A stretch of 64,000 nucleotides of DNA from contig OX424557.1 in assembly GCA_949152475.1 (NCBI GenBank), positions 25,295,462-25,359,461 on the forward strand, written 5' to 3'. Positions 45,501 through 60,500 of this stretch are shown piece after piece (position 1 is the first letter of the stretch; each line of letters begins with the position of its first letter). The notes under the pieces were generated by a model. The model had not been told where the DNA came from, ran no database searches, and worked only from the letters and a program-made list of their open reading frames with translations. Source of the DNA: Terebella lapidaria (taxonomy: Eukaryota > Annelida > Polychaeta > Terebellida > Terebellidae). The translations under genes were made by a program, and so were the position numbers.

Positions 45501-48500
45501 GGAATAGTTTAGGCCACTCAGGTCAATTTACACATTCCAAGTCAGACATTTGGCACTCAAGGTCATCTGACGTCAAGTTCAAGGTCATCATTAGTTGTGC
45601 CATATATGTCTTCCTATATGTTCATAATCATGATAATGCAAACATGAGCTCTATCTGCAAGCATTTCATCTATAGAGGCAAATCTGGGCATTTTTTTACC
45701 CCAAAATGGCTGTTTTGACCTTTCAAGGTCATTGAAGGTCAAATTCAAGGTCACCACACAAGTCGCCATATATGACTTCCCATTTGAAAGTGCCAATTTC
45801 TAAGCTCTATCTTCAAGTGTTCTATGAGTACAGTCCGGACAGCTCCCATTGTGAAGGAAAAAAGTGCCGAAAATTTTCTAAGTCCAAAATTTTTTAAAAA
45901 GGGTGAAAATTTTTTTTTGACTAGAAATGGCCCAAAATGGATAGTAATGCGATTTGGGCCGAAAATTTTTTTTTTCGCCGACCCGCCAAAAATTCAAAAT
46001 GGCCGCCACATGGAAACCGGCGAATTTAGGGCAACCAAACTTATACATATTACAGAGGTATATGAGGGAAATCTTTTGAAACCAAAAACTCAAAACTGAT
46101 CAGACAGTTTTTGAGAAAATGGCCGTCAAAGTCCAAAATTGAGCGTTTTTCGACAAAAACGGCCGCCATTTTGAAAAAAATGCAAAAATAAAAAAATTAG
46201 CCCAAAGGCTAAGATAGGTTACCGGACAATTTTGGTTTGGCCATGGCAGCATTGGCAGGTAACAGACCTTGAGATTTACCAATCAAGGTTCGCAGTGTAA
46301 ACATATGACCTCGGAATTTACCAATCAAGGTCATCCGTATGAACTTCGATGTAACCATTACATGTATGTGTGCGGCATTTGATATTCTATATGTTGGGTG
46401 GAATCGTTTAGGCCGCTCAGGTCAATTTACACATTCCAAGTCAGACATTTGGCACTCAAGGTCATCTGACGTCAAGTTCAAGGTCATCATTAGTTGTGCC
46501 ATATATGTCTTCCTATATGTTCATAATGCAAACATGAGCTCTATCTGCAAGCATTTCATCTACAAAGGCAAATCTGGGCATTTTTTGACCCCAAAATGGC
46601 TGTTTTGACCTTTCAAGGTCATCGAAGGTCAAATTCAAGGTCACCACACAAGTCGCCATATATGACTTCCCATTTGAAAGTGCCAATTTCTAAGCTCTAT
46701 CTTCAAGCGTTCTATGAGTACAGTCCGGACAGCTCCCATTATGAAGGGAAAAAGTGCCGAAAATTTTCTAAGTCCAAAATTTTTTTCAAAGGGTGAAAAT
46801 TTTTTTTTGCCCTAGAAATGGCCCAAAATGGATAGTAATGCGATTTGGGGCGAAAAAAAACTTTTTCGCCGACCCGCCAAAAATTCAAAATGGCCGCCAC
46901 ACAGAAACCGGCAGATTTAGGGCAACCAAACTTATACATATCACAGAGGTATATGAGGGGAATCTTTTGAAACCAAAAACTCAAAACTGATCAGACAGTT
47001 TTTGAGAAAATGGCCGTCAAAGTCCAAAATTGAGCATTTTTCGACAAAAACGGCCGCCATTTTGAAAAAAATGCGAAAATCAAAAAACAAAAAAATACCT
47101 CCTTCTCAAAATATTTTTAGGCATTTTTGTGCAAAATTTCAGAAAGATTCGATCGTTAACTTTAAAGATAAAATTAGCCCAAAGGCTAAGATAGGTTACC
47201 GGACAATTTTGGTTTGGCCATGGCAGCATTGGCAGGTTACAGACCTTGAGATTTACCAATCAAGGTTCGCAATGTAAATCCCAATCAAGGTCATCCGTAT
47301 GAACTTCGATGTTACCATTACATGTATGTGTGCAACATTTGATATTCTATTTGTTGGGTGGAATCGTTTAGGCCGCTCAGGTCAATTTACACATTCCAAG
47401 TCAGACATTTGGCACTCAAGGTCATCTGACGTCAAGTTCAAGGTCATCATTAGTTGTGCCATATATGTCTTCCTGTTCATAACATGAGCTCTCTCTGCAA
47501 GCATTCCATCTACAGAGGCAAATCTGGGCATTTTTTGACCCCAAAATGGCTGTTTTGACCTTTCAAGGTCATCCAAGGTCAAATTCAAGGTCACCACACA
47601 AGTCGCCATATATGACTTCCCATTTGAAAGTGCCAATTTCTAAGCTCTATCTTCAAGCGTTCTATGAGTACAGTCCGGACAGCTCCCATTATGAAGGAAA
47701 AATTAGCCCAAAGGCTAAGATAGGTTACCGGACAATTTTGGTTTGGCCATGGCAGCATTGGCAGGTAACAGACCTTGAGATTTACCAATCAAGGTTCGCA
47801 GTGTAAACATATGACCTTGGGATTTACCAATCAAGGTCATCCGTATGAACTTCGATGTAACCATTACATGTATGTGATATTCTATATGTTGGGTGGAATC
47901 GTTTAGGCCGCTCAGGTCAATTTACACATTCCAAGTCAGACATTTGGCACTCAAGGTCATCTGACGTCAAGTTCAAGGTCATCATTAGTTGTGCCATATA
48001 TGTCTTCCTATATGTTCATAATGCAAACAGGAGCTCTATCTGCAAGCATTTCATCTACAAGGGCAAATCTGGGCATTTTTTGACCCCAAAATGGCTGTTT
48101 TGACCTTTCAAGGTCATCCGAGGTCAAATCCAAGGTCACCACACAAGTCCCCATATATGACTTCCCATTTGAAAGTGCCAATTTCTAAGCTCTATCTTCA
48201 AGCGTTCTATGAGTACAGTCCGGACAGCTCCCATTATGAAGGGAAAAAGTGCCGAAAATTTTCCAAGTCCAAAATTTTTTTCAAAGGGTGAAAATTTTTT
48301 TTTGCTCTAGAAATGGCCCAAAATGGATAGTAATGCGATCTGGGGCGAAAAAAAAATTTTTCGCCGACCCGCCAAAAATTCAAAATGGCCGCCACACGAA
48401 AACCGGCAGATTTAGGGCAACCAAACTTATACATATCACAGAGGTATATGAGGGGAATCTTTTGAAACCAAAAACTCAAAACTGATCGGACAGTTTTTGA

Positions 48501-51500
48501 GAAAATGGCCGTCAAAGTCCAAAATTGAGCGTTTTTCGACAAAAACGGCCGCCATTTTGAAAAAAATGCGAAAATCAAAAAACAAAAAAATACCTCCTTC
48601 TCAAAATATTTTTAGGCATTTTTGTGCAAAATTTCAGAAAGATTCGATCGTTAACTTTGAAGATAAAAATGTTAACGCCGGACGGACGGACGGACGGACG
48701 GCTAGACGGCTAGACGGCCGGACGGACGGACGACGGACGCAACGCCATGCCAATAGGTTATCGGACCAAAGGTCCGGTAACCTAAAAAATACCTCCTTCT
48801 CAAAATATTTTTAGGCATTTTTGTGCAAAATTTCAGAAAGATTCGATTGATAACTTTAAAGATAAAAATGGTAACGCCGGACGGACGGACGGGCAGACGG
48901 AACGGACTTACGGGCCCTTCCCATGTTAAATTTCCTATTTCGACTGGCCCCTAAAATTGCAAAACTGGCCCCTAAAATCTAACTTTTGGCCTAAACCATG
49001 GTTAGGGGCCGTTTTCAGCTTTTCCCAGGCCCCCAACTCCGTTCCGTTAGCCCGGACGGACGGACGACGGACGCAACGCCATGCCAATAGGTTATCGGAC
49101 CAAAGGTCCGGTAACCTAAAAATACATGTAGATCTCTATAGACAAGAAATCTATCAGAGGTGCCTTATCTTGCAGGGACCATTGCATAGACATGTAAGCA
49201 TGTAATAACCTTTGAGTTTGATGTCATCATGCTCCTCCAGAGCTATTTCCACCCAGCCGTCACTTTCGTCTGTTACCTCGACCCACTTGTTGTGTACAAA
49301 CAGATACTCCTTGTCTGAGGCTTGGTCACGGAGCTTGATCTGTGTGACACAAACATACTCATCGATTAGATAATCGTATGTGATGTAGCTAATCACTCCA
49401 ATACTTTACATGCTTCGAGAAGACATAGTGCTGATCCTCCACCTTAGCATAAAGCGTCACTTCGGCAATCGTTAAAACACAGGAAAAGTAACACCATAGC
49501 CTAAAGTGTGAGAGTGTCAGCCCCTAGTATCAAAATACCTACTTGGGAAATGCACTCTCTACTACCAGTATTGAAATTTATTCCTATTTGCAATAAATTA
49601 GCAGTTGTGCCGTGTCCTGAAAACACACACTGACCTCGCCCATGTACCAGGAGGGTTTCTGCGCTCTGTCCTCTGGAGCGTATCCTACTCGGATCTTGTA
49701 CAAATCACCCAGGGACTCGGGAACCATGATCTATGGACAGATATATATATACGTCAACAACAAATAAAGAGAAAGAAACATTTGATTTGGACTCTTTTTC
49801 CATCCAACAATGGAGGGTTAAGACCCTCTACGAACTTTATTTTCTCTCATCTTATGTAGAAGCAAACTGACCTCGAAGTCCTCCGTGACCCCGGAAGCGA
49901 GAGTGGCCTCTGGGTTGGTTCCGAGCGTGATCTCCTGTGACTTGTTGTTGACACCGTACATCACCATGACGATGGGAACCTTGGGGCAGGCATCCCTGTG
50001 TCTTCCCGTCTTTACAGTTGCTGTCCATGGTTTGGTGCCCGCTGGCTCTAGAATCCTCTCAATCAGTCCGTTATCTTCCTGCTCATCCAGCCACCTGCAG
50101 AGATCATGAAGTGCACCATTTCATCTGTACACCTACAGGCTTCACCTGTTACAATACCAATATCATAAACTTTCGTAAATGTGATAACTAATATTCCTTT
50201 GCTGCATGTGATGATCTTACTTGTTGCAGTGGAAGACTTTGGACGTGTTGAGATCGGGATTATGCACCACGACTTTCTCCAGGAACCAACCAGCACCCGC
50301 ACCCTTCCCATCATGCCCCACTAGGACCTGCATGATGTCGTCCATATCCACGGCTCGTATCTCAAATGTGTCCAGCTGCATCAATAGTACAACAAAACAT
50401 GGTAACAACCTTACAGGGCATATTCAAACAGGGGTGACTACAGTGTACCCTTTATACTTCATGCACCACATTCTATTTTTAGGCACATACAAATAAATTC
50501 ATGTTAGCACATGCACTGGTGCCAGTATGTGACTGGCAACAATTTTGAATAATTCTGAAGATCTCCACAAATCCAACAATGCAGTTGATAATTCTATTGC
50601 CCACTATACCATACCTGTCCTTCCTCAAATTTGTCCATGTTTTGTCTTGACTTGAGCAACTGTCTGTTGCCGGTGTCGCCTCGTTCTCCAGTCAACTTCA
50701 TGTACACGTTAGCGTTGGTCCCGGCCTTGAACCGGTCCCCAGTGTATACATCGACCACATATGTAAACACTGAAAACAGACAGTGACAGCTCCTTACAAG
50801 GATATCAGAACGCAGCAACTGACATGCAAGGACATCATACTCTGCTTTATAAATGATCTTGTGAGGATGCATATTTTCGAATTTATGGATACCTTTCAAT
50901 TTAATGTCATCATGTTCCTCGAGGGGAATTTCTGTCCAGCCGTCTTGTTCATCTGTGACTTTGACCCACTCGTTGTACACAAACTCATATTCTTTGTCCT
51001 CTTTGTGGTTTGTCAACTTAATCTGGGAGAAAATTTCATTGTTACTCTCCAACCAAAATTACTGCAGCAATATAAATCAAGTTATATGTTCCTAACACTG
51101 CACACAACTCTACCTTGCTGAGGTACCAGAAAGGATTCTCCTGACGATCTTCAGCTGAGTAACCAACTCTGATCTTGTACACTTCTCCTATTGTGTCTGG
51201 TACCATTATCTACAAATACGAAAACTCTGTCATACATTATACATGTACATAATCGGCCTCTTTTTACAATTTTGTCCATTGACCTAATTTAAAAGTAATT
51301 TCATCACTTTTGTTCGTTTTTTCACAAAATTAACAAACCTCAAAGTTGTCCGTGGCCCCTGACTGTAGATGATAATCTGGATCATTTCCAAGACTGAGGT
51401 CTCCCGTGTTGCCTTCCGAACCATACACTGCTATCTGGACGGGAACCTTGGGACAGGCATTCCTATGTTTGCCGGTTGTCACGGTAACCTTCCAAGGCTT

Positions 51501-54500
51501 GTCTGGCTCAAGTTCAAGGTCCCGCTCGATAAGGAAGTCATCCTCTCCCTCATCCAACCACCTTGAAAATGTGAAAATATTTTCTTAGGTATATATAATT
51601 AATTCTCATATAATATGCTTATGTCTACAGCTGAGTTGAGATGTTTAGTCAAAATTTTTGCACCAAAAAATTATTGTCATTTTGATTGTTTTAGGTATGA
51701 TATCTTGGCCAGCTTTGATATTCCTTGTCTGGTTTAATCAATACCGATAATAAAATAGACCAGTTTTAACCAAACTGTTTATCATAGAGGTAGAAATGTA
51801 CATGTATAAGTATCACATTGTCAACAGACCTGTTGCAGCCAAAAATCTTGGCTGTCTGGTCTGTAGGATCGTGTATGACGACCTTGTCTAGGAACCAGCC
51901 TGAGCCCGCCCCGTCTCCGTCGTGGCCTACAGTTACCTTGGTAACATCCTTCAGACTGACCGCGTGGATCTCAAACGTATCCACCTTGAAAAATTGTAGA
52001 TTCCATTTGACCACTGAATTCACATGAATTGGAGACATCTTCAATTTAGATACAGCTCTATGTATATTGTATTTTGTGACCATTTACCTGTCCTTCCTCG
52101 AACTTGTCCACATGTTGTTGAGATTTGAGCAGTTGTCTTTTCCCGGTGTCACCTCGTTCTCCCGACAATATCATGTACACGTTAGCGTTGGTACCGGCCT
52201 TGAACCGGTCCCCAGTGTGAACATCCACAGTGTACTTGAGAACTGGTTAAAAAATTAGGCCAAGGGCCGAAGATAGGTTACCGGACAAGCCAGGTCACTG
52301 GTCAAGAGAATATTCAGCATATATAATATTAAGCATATATCATGTCCACAGTTGATTGCTAAGTTGTAAATTCAATAATCAGAGAGATATTAGCAATTTT
52401 GTGCTGTGGCCTTGAAAATGAAGGCAAAGGTCAAATTTAAGGTAATCAAAATATTCAGTGTATATCATTTTTTATATGTCCACAATTGATTCCCGAGACA
52501 TACAGTCAATAGAGGAGCAAGATATGAGCCATTTTGTCCTGTGACCTTGAAAATGAGGTCAGAGGTCAAATTCAAGGTCACGAGAATATTCAGCATATAT
52601 CATCCTATATGTCCACAATTGATTCCTAAGCTGTAAAATCCATAATAAGTGAGATATTAGCCATTTTGTCCTATGACCTTGAAAATGGGGTCGAAGGTCA
52701 AATTCAAGGTCACGAGAATATTCAGCATATATCATTTCCTATATGTCCACAATTGATTCCTAAGCTGTAGAGTCGATAATAAGCGAGATCTAAGCCATTT
52801 TGTGCTCTGACCTTGAAACTGAGGTCAGAGGTCAAATTCAAGGTCATGAGAATATTCAGCATATATCATTTCCTATATGTCCACAATTGATTCCTAGTCT
52901 CTGATATCAATATTAAGTGAGATATTAGGCATAATGTGTCCCATTATAAAGCATAGGAGAATTTTACAAGGGAAAGTCCCATTTGGGCCGAGTTTGGGCC
53001 AAAATGGCCCACTTCGAGCGATTCAAGCGCAACGAAATTCATAGACATCATAGGAGTACATATGAGGAGTGTTATATATCAAAAAGAAAAAAAGTTACTG
53101 AACAGATTTTGAGAAAATGGCCGCCAAAGTCCAAAATCAGGCATTTTTCATCGAAAACGGCCGCCATTTTGAAAAAAATGTGAAAATAAAAAAACTAAAA
53201 AATACCTCCTTCTTGAATTATTTTTAAGTATTTTTGTGCAAAATTTCAGAAAAATTCGCCCGTAAACAAAAAAGATAAAAATGTGGACGACGACGACGAC
53301 GACGACGACGACGGACGACGACGGACGCCGGACGACGGACGACGGACGCAACGCCATGCCAATAGGTTATCGGACCATAGGTCCGGTAACCTAAAATTGG
53401 ATAAAACGTGAAGGTCCTGATAATTGTTAGGAATTATTTCAACGTCAATTCGAAAGCCTACAATGTACTGTACAATGAGCATAACGACAAGGGAAAACAT
53501 TCAAAATTCATGTCATTGAAACTTTGAAGAGCTCAATTCAAAGATTACTTAAAAGGGTGTTTTAATTTGGCAATGAATTGCCACCACTACATGCTAACAC
53601 TAGTATGTAGTTGTAAGCACAGACCTGGCAGCATTATATCGTCATGGTCCTGTACTGGAATCTCCACCCAGCCGTCTTGCTCATCAGTGATCTTGACCCA
53701 GGCATTGTACTCAAACTCGTAACTCTCATCGGTGCTGTGGTTGGTAAGCTTCATCTGCAGCAATCATACATTGACATGTTACTTTGAATATCACAATTTG
53801 TACGTAAACGCCTGATGCAACACATTGCGTTTGTGCGTGATAAATATTGATGATATGTTTACCCTGCTGAGTAGCCAGGAAGGTTTGTTTGTGCGATCGT
53901 CATCAGCATAGCCAACTCTGACTTTGTAGAGATCTCCCAACAACTCCGGCACCAGGATCTAAGATAAAAACATGACATTACTATCAGGTGTATAGCTGGG
54001 TGAAACGAAACCAAAGGTCCTTCAGCCTAAGGGCAAAAGATCTATGGGTCTCTTCGATTGGAAATATTCTGGAAGAGGTAGATGCCTACCAAGAAGACGG
54101 AATATGGTTTTGAATCGAATGTGTTCTACCATTTTCAGCAGTGAATTAAAATAAGAAAATGATGTGATATAGCGTAAATATTCATCAAACACTACAAATT
54201 TCCAAACGGTGTTGACTCCGTGCCTAAGATGTACATTCTGTGATAACAGGGTACACCTGATGACTGGTACATTCCCATATTTCGACGAAAAGTGAGGGAG
54301 CACCAATTCGGCCGCCATTTGCAATTCTGCCCCCGCCATATTGCAAAACTCAGAAGATCTACCGTAAACCAGCCTCCGAGCTGGTAGAGCGGCAGAGGTC
54401 TTCCTCTTCCAGAATAACGTCTTCCGTGAGAATCGAAGGGAAAATTTTGGTAAACTAGAATAGGAACAGGCGAATCGAAGAGGCCTTAATATGATTGTCG

Positions 54501-57500
54501 TTTCTTCATGGGTACTAGTGATTAACTTGATCATTATTGTGGCAAGGTCACTTGAATCAATGTGTGATTTTGTATGTACCGACAGACGAAAAATATTGCA
54601 ATAGGTTGTCAATATCATGCATAGATACAAATTGCTCTGGAAGAATACAGATAGTTGTAGATATTTTGGACAAATTCCAGGAATTTCTATAAGTATTTTC
54701 CAGAAACTGATCGCTTTTTATTGGATAGCCACAACAGTTACCATCAGCTAATAATACAATAATGACTAAAACCACTGGAAAATAATATACATCTTTGAAA
54801 TATTTATGGGTCCAATATTATGACTCATTATACAGTCATGTATATGCTACAACTATATAATTTATGCTGGCAACTTTCACAACTTCCATCATACAAACTG
54901 TGGGTTACAGTCATTCTCGACACACTTCAGGATATAAGTACTCAAATTATCCTCTGCACAGTCACTTGTACACACATATGCACAGGCAGAGTTATTAGAT
55001 ATATTAGTGGTGCCAAAAACAGCAAAATAATAACGTACAGCAATTTTCTCCTGTTCAATGGAATATGAGTATAGGTGCTGCGATGATTTCTTGATTTTCT
55101 AAACTGACTTCTGTAACTGCATTCACGGAAAGCACCAAAAAAACTCGAGGTAAGTGTTGGATGACCTACTTTCATTTTGAGTAGCAACTGGTACATTGTG
55201 ACTTTGCTCGTATTTGGTTTGTGCTCAGACAATAAATGCAGATACATGTGCGTTCTTTACTGATAGATCAGCAGTGATATTATATCCGAGTGCTGAGGTG
55301 AGTAGTAAATGAGGAAAATTACAAGGAAATCACCTTGCTTTTCACCAACATTACATGTATAAAGCTGAAATGCAGATCCTATTTAAGTTTCAACTTCAGT
55401 TGGATTTTGCGAAATTCATGATATAACTATTCAAATGAAATCAAATCTCTCAGTTTGATTTGATTTGCAGAGAATTCACAATGGAAGACGCGAGAACATC
55501 AAATCGCTTCACTGTCCTTATCAGACGTGTTTGCCGCAAGAATCCACTGAAAAACTTCCATTGCATCAATGTTATGAAGATTGGCTACATCTGCAAGCCA
55601 TCAAAAGAGCAAAATTTTGACTCCTCTCGGGAAGTACAGGATGGTTTCATCTCAGCAATTATCGTTCTATGTTTGATGATCGCCCTCTCTCTGGCACTGG
55701 TCACATCTCATTTCATCACTTTTCGACACGTGGACGATCGCACCTCTATCACGGATACCTGCCTCAAACACCTGCTCAATATCTACATGCTGGCTGCCAT
55801 AGTAACCATGGCTTGCATGCTTACGAAAAGAGTAAAGGAACAGATTTCAGTGTGTACACCTGGAAACGTAATGTGCAAAAGCGACAATGAAGACAGTGAC
55901 AGCCAGAAATGTTATTCTACCTGTAAGTGGAACTATTTTCAGAACTCGGTAGTGATATTTGGACTGGTGTGCCTGACAACTTTCAACGCCATTGCAGACC
56001 TTCTCCGAGCAATATGTCACTTGACTTGCATTCACGAATTCCACTTAGCTAGCTGGAAGTATACATACGTATTTGCTATGAAAATAGTCTTTGGACTGCT
56101 ACGAATGACACTCTCGATCATGCAAACATGCTTTTGTGCAATATATTATCGAAGGACTTTCAAACGCTGCGCGCTCATTCGATATGGACTTGTGACCATC
56201 TTGGCAGCTTCCATAAGTAACTGGGTTAGCAGCATCGCTTATGATTCTGCAGGCATTGATCATGATTTTGAGATAAGATACACCAATATTTTGCCAGCCA
56301 ATATCAGTGTACGAGTGGGATAATGTATCAATGAGAGCACACCTTACTATGAAGGAGTAAGGACTTTCTCAGAACATGTGCATCCGGTAACACTAAGGAT
56401 TCACATTTTTCTCCTGTCGATTCAGATCATCTTCAGGCGATTTTTCCGAGCAGTGGATGCGAATGAGTTTGAAGACATGAAAAGGGAAGAGAACAAGTAC
56501 AAAACTCAAACTGCTAGTGGTGTCAATAATGATGATAACGTTTCAGTCCTTGATGTGCGCGCAGCTGCACGAATTGTACCTGAAACAAGTCAGGATCAAG
56601 GAGAACATCTGGATCAAAACGATGATGGACAATCTAATGATGGCGACCAGGAACCCCTAATCACAAATATGGAAATCGACAACTCTACTGCTGCCAGAAC
56701 TCAGTGGGAGAAATGCCGTAAAGTTCTGAATTATGTTGTTATTGCTGCATTTGTTGCGATTTTCATCTCGCACTTCGTGATCTGTCGATTGGATGACATC
56801 ATAGATACCTGGCTGGAAACATATGCAATTTACATGTCTATCATTTTAGTTTTATCTGTAATTGCATCTTGCATTGCCATCCACTGCACAAATCACTGTC
56901 AACTCCCCTTGAGAAAACTACCACTTACTTATTTTGAGATAACATCTTTGCTTTCACAGCTTGGTTTCGCGATAAATGCTTGGTTCACGTTGATCGCAAT
57001 TTGCGTCTTGTTGATCTACCATGATCGCCCTGTGAAACAAGTGTTACCAAGCATCTTGCGAGTACTATTTGTTTCTTTGCAAGTCATACTTCAAACGCTC
57101 ATCATGACTAAAGCAGCTCGGCTGGAACTCCTCCTTAAACCAGAAGACCAAAGGCCCAGAATGAGACATTTTTTCCGTCTGTTTGTGCTGTGGATGGCCG
57201 TATTTAATTTGATGCTGTGGTTTTCTGATATAACTCTGTTAAGTGACAAAGCTGAAGCCTTCTTGAAAATTTTGGAATGTTTTTACTTGAAGAGTCACTG
57301 GAATATAATTAATAATAGCTCTCGTCCACTAATTCTCTTCTACAGATTCAGTTGCAGTTTGATTTTTTTCAAAATGTATTTTGCCTGATTACCTTATTAC
57401 TTATACATGTTATACATTGGCACAGAATAGACACATGATACCAGAGCCACTGGTCTCAAAAACTGAGCCAGGAAAATGTTTGTAAAATAATGTAAAATTT

Positions 57501-60500
57501 CTTGTACTATATTTTATGGAGTATTGCCATACCTTTTCTCTGGTGTAATAGATTTGTAGACTTGTCTCACTTGAGATATCTATGGCGAATTCACTTCAAT
57601 CTGCATACTTACATGTAAACATTCATGACGGGTATTGATTGAAAAAACATGTTTATTGTATTTACAACTGTACATGTATATTTCATATATAAACATTAGT
57701 AGCAATTTCTTAGCACCCAGAGTGAGAGCCCAATTTTGATTTTTTACATGTACATGTATGTACTAGTATGTAAATAAACGAATATATTCCAAGCTCTGCT
57801 GCATTTGCCTTGATCCATCATTCGGTAAGAGAGCTATTGAAGTAGGCTATATTGTATTAGTGTAATGGAAACTCATGGGAAATCCTCTATATATATCAAC
57901 ATGAATCATTGCATATGTATTCTATACATATACATGTTAACCTGTGTCAGGATTATTTTCATCATTTTCCACCTTAATTTCCTAGACATTACAACACTTG
58001 CGCTCAATATTTTCATAACGTTTTTATCAGATATTTCATGTAGAATCTGCTGCCTTTGCCAATGATTAGCAGTTTTAGTCAGTCGGATGAGATTAATAGA
58101 AGTTGTTATTTCCAAAATTTGGAATTTTATCAACATTGCCATTTTTGCCACTAAAAATGGCATCCAAATGGTCAAAAACGATGTAATAAAAAAATCTATT
58201 CAGATATTGGTCTAAGCTTAGTATACAGTTTAATTCTGACATATTTATAAGAAAATGCAACACGTCAAACATTACAGACAAAAAACCTGACAATAGCTTA
58301 TCAGCCCACAAATGAGCTTAAACTCTTATCAGACATCTCTGCGATATTGATCATGTTAATGTAATGTCCGTATACAAGTGTGATGCACAAACTACAGACC
58401 TCGAAGTCATCCGTGCCGCCGGCCTGTAGTTGTGTCTGTGTGTCCTCCCCAATGGGCATCTCCTCCGACTTGCCATTGTGACCATAGAGAACAAGGACCA
58501 CGGGCACCCCAGGGCTGGCAAACTTGTGCTGTCCTGTCGTCACGGTTACTGTCCAAAAGGCGCCTTTCGTAGGTTCCAGGTCACGTTCTATGAGACTGTC
58601 ATCTTCACTGGTGTCCAGCCATCTATATATTGTCAGTGAAATGTAATGGCTATGATATCTAGAGCATGAATATTCATAGGCTATGCATGTATCAACATCC
58701 TGTTCTAAGGTAGCTCAGTAGAATGGACAGCAACAACTGACTTGATTCCTACCGTTCACATTCAAATGTCCATTGTTTGGTGTTATCTGCTGTGTTGTTG
58801 ACTATGACGCTATCGAGGAACCAGCCAGAACCCGCGCCGTCATCATCGTGACCGATAGTCAGCTTTGTCACCTCGCCCAGGTCAACAGCCAGCAGCTCGA
58901 AGTGGTCCGTCTTTGTTGGTGTGGGAGACAGGAAATCATTTAAATTGACGGGCAAATTATATGGATTATACAGTTGTGATTTTCAAATGGACTGATTCGT
59001 ACCTTTCCTTCCTCGAACTTGTCTGTGTTATTTGACTTGAGCAGTTGTCTCTTGCCTGTGTCGCCTCTCTCGCCGTACATGATCATGTACACATTGGCAT
59101 TCGTGGCGGCATTGTACTTGTCTGCAGTCTTCACATCAACTGTATACTTGATTACTGCAAAAACACATCGAGACCATTATTAATCAGGTGTCAGAATTCA
59201 CACACAATTCCAAATATTTTTGGTTATTTTATTCTTCCACAGTATTGTAATGTTTGTTAATATTTGGTCTTTGAGTTAGAATTTGGCATATTCAGAATGG
59301 AACACACACCTGGAAGCATATATTCCTCCTGCTGGACAGGAATTTCCACCCATCCGTCGTGGTCTTCTGTGGCTTTCACCCGATCATCGTACAGGAATTC
59401 ATACTTGTCCCCTGTCACCTCATTCTCCAAGATGATCTGCAAAGGAACTCCATATTGAGATTCAACCAATTTGATTTATTCGAAGCAACTGACTTCTATT
59501 GCTAATTGCTTTTTCCCATTCATAAACTTTCTTCGTTTTAGTCATAGACTTCGAGAGATTAAATTTTGTCAATACCTTTTGGAGGAACCACGATGGTTTT
59601 GATGCTCGGTCTGCCTCTGGGTATCCCACTCGAATCTTGTACAGGCTGCCAACAGCCTTCTTCACCAGAAGCTAGAGGCAAATGCAATAAAAGTTATAAG
59701 TTCTTTCGTAATAGTTGAGACTGTTCAAACAACATAACACTAGCACATAGTTTCTAGTTCCATACTCTCACACCTCGCCACAATCAAGTTCATATAGTTC
59801 ATCAGCAACAGAGTAAAGTGTAACTCACATCAAAGTACTCAGTCTTCCCTGGCTGCAGTATTTTCTGTGGGTTGTCCCCCAGTGGTAGCTCGTCTGACTT
59901 GTCGTTATCACCGTACAGTGCGACGACCACTTGGACGCCTGGCGACGCATTCTTGTGGCTCCCCGTGGTCACTGTGGCCTTCCACGGGGTTCCTAGATAT
60001 CGGTAGATTCCAGATATTTAGCAACCCTCGTCTTAAATGTTTGCAGCCCACAACACAAGCAATCTTAGCCTTGTGAATATACACAGCATTAATTCGAATT
60101 TTTTATGAATGCTTTCCTCTGTCATGTATAACTGACCTTTGTCAGGTGCGAGTTCCCGCTCCAACTTTCCGTCATCTTCCCCCTCATCCATCCAACTGCA
60201 TAGACGAAAAATATCAATACAGGAATTTTTGTTGTATGACTTTTATGCAATTTTCAGGGAACTTTCAGTCATTCAAACAAACATTGACTGAAAATATTAA
60301 TTTATTTATTCAACATACCGTTCACAGAGGAAGGTGTTGGGGTCCTGTTTCTCGTTTTGGTAGCGGATGATGACTTTGTCGAGGAGCCAGCCCGCCCCTG
60401 CACCCTTCCCATCATGCCCTGCCACCACTTTCTGAACCTCCCCGAGTTCCACCGCCTTCAGCTCAAACCGGTCCACCTTGCAGAGTAAAGAAGAAAGCAT

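Noticed and set aside
45800..48600. Several 60-115-codon frames on both strands repeated along the intron
   Set aside because: They are frames of the GGTTACCGGAC repeat, present on both strands, with no known domain.
54375..54440. tRNA or tRNA-derived SINE (GAGCTGGTAGAGC resembles an A box)
   Set aside because: No convincing B box or acceptor stem follows, and the segment lies inside a MITE with its own inverted ends.
54022..54630. A 202-codon open frame on the minus strand
   Set aside because: It crosses a MITE with inverted ends, has no recognisable domain, and its composition is not protein-like.
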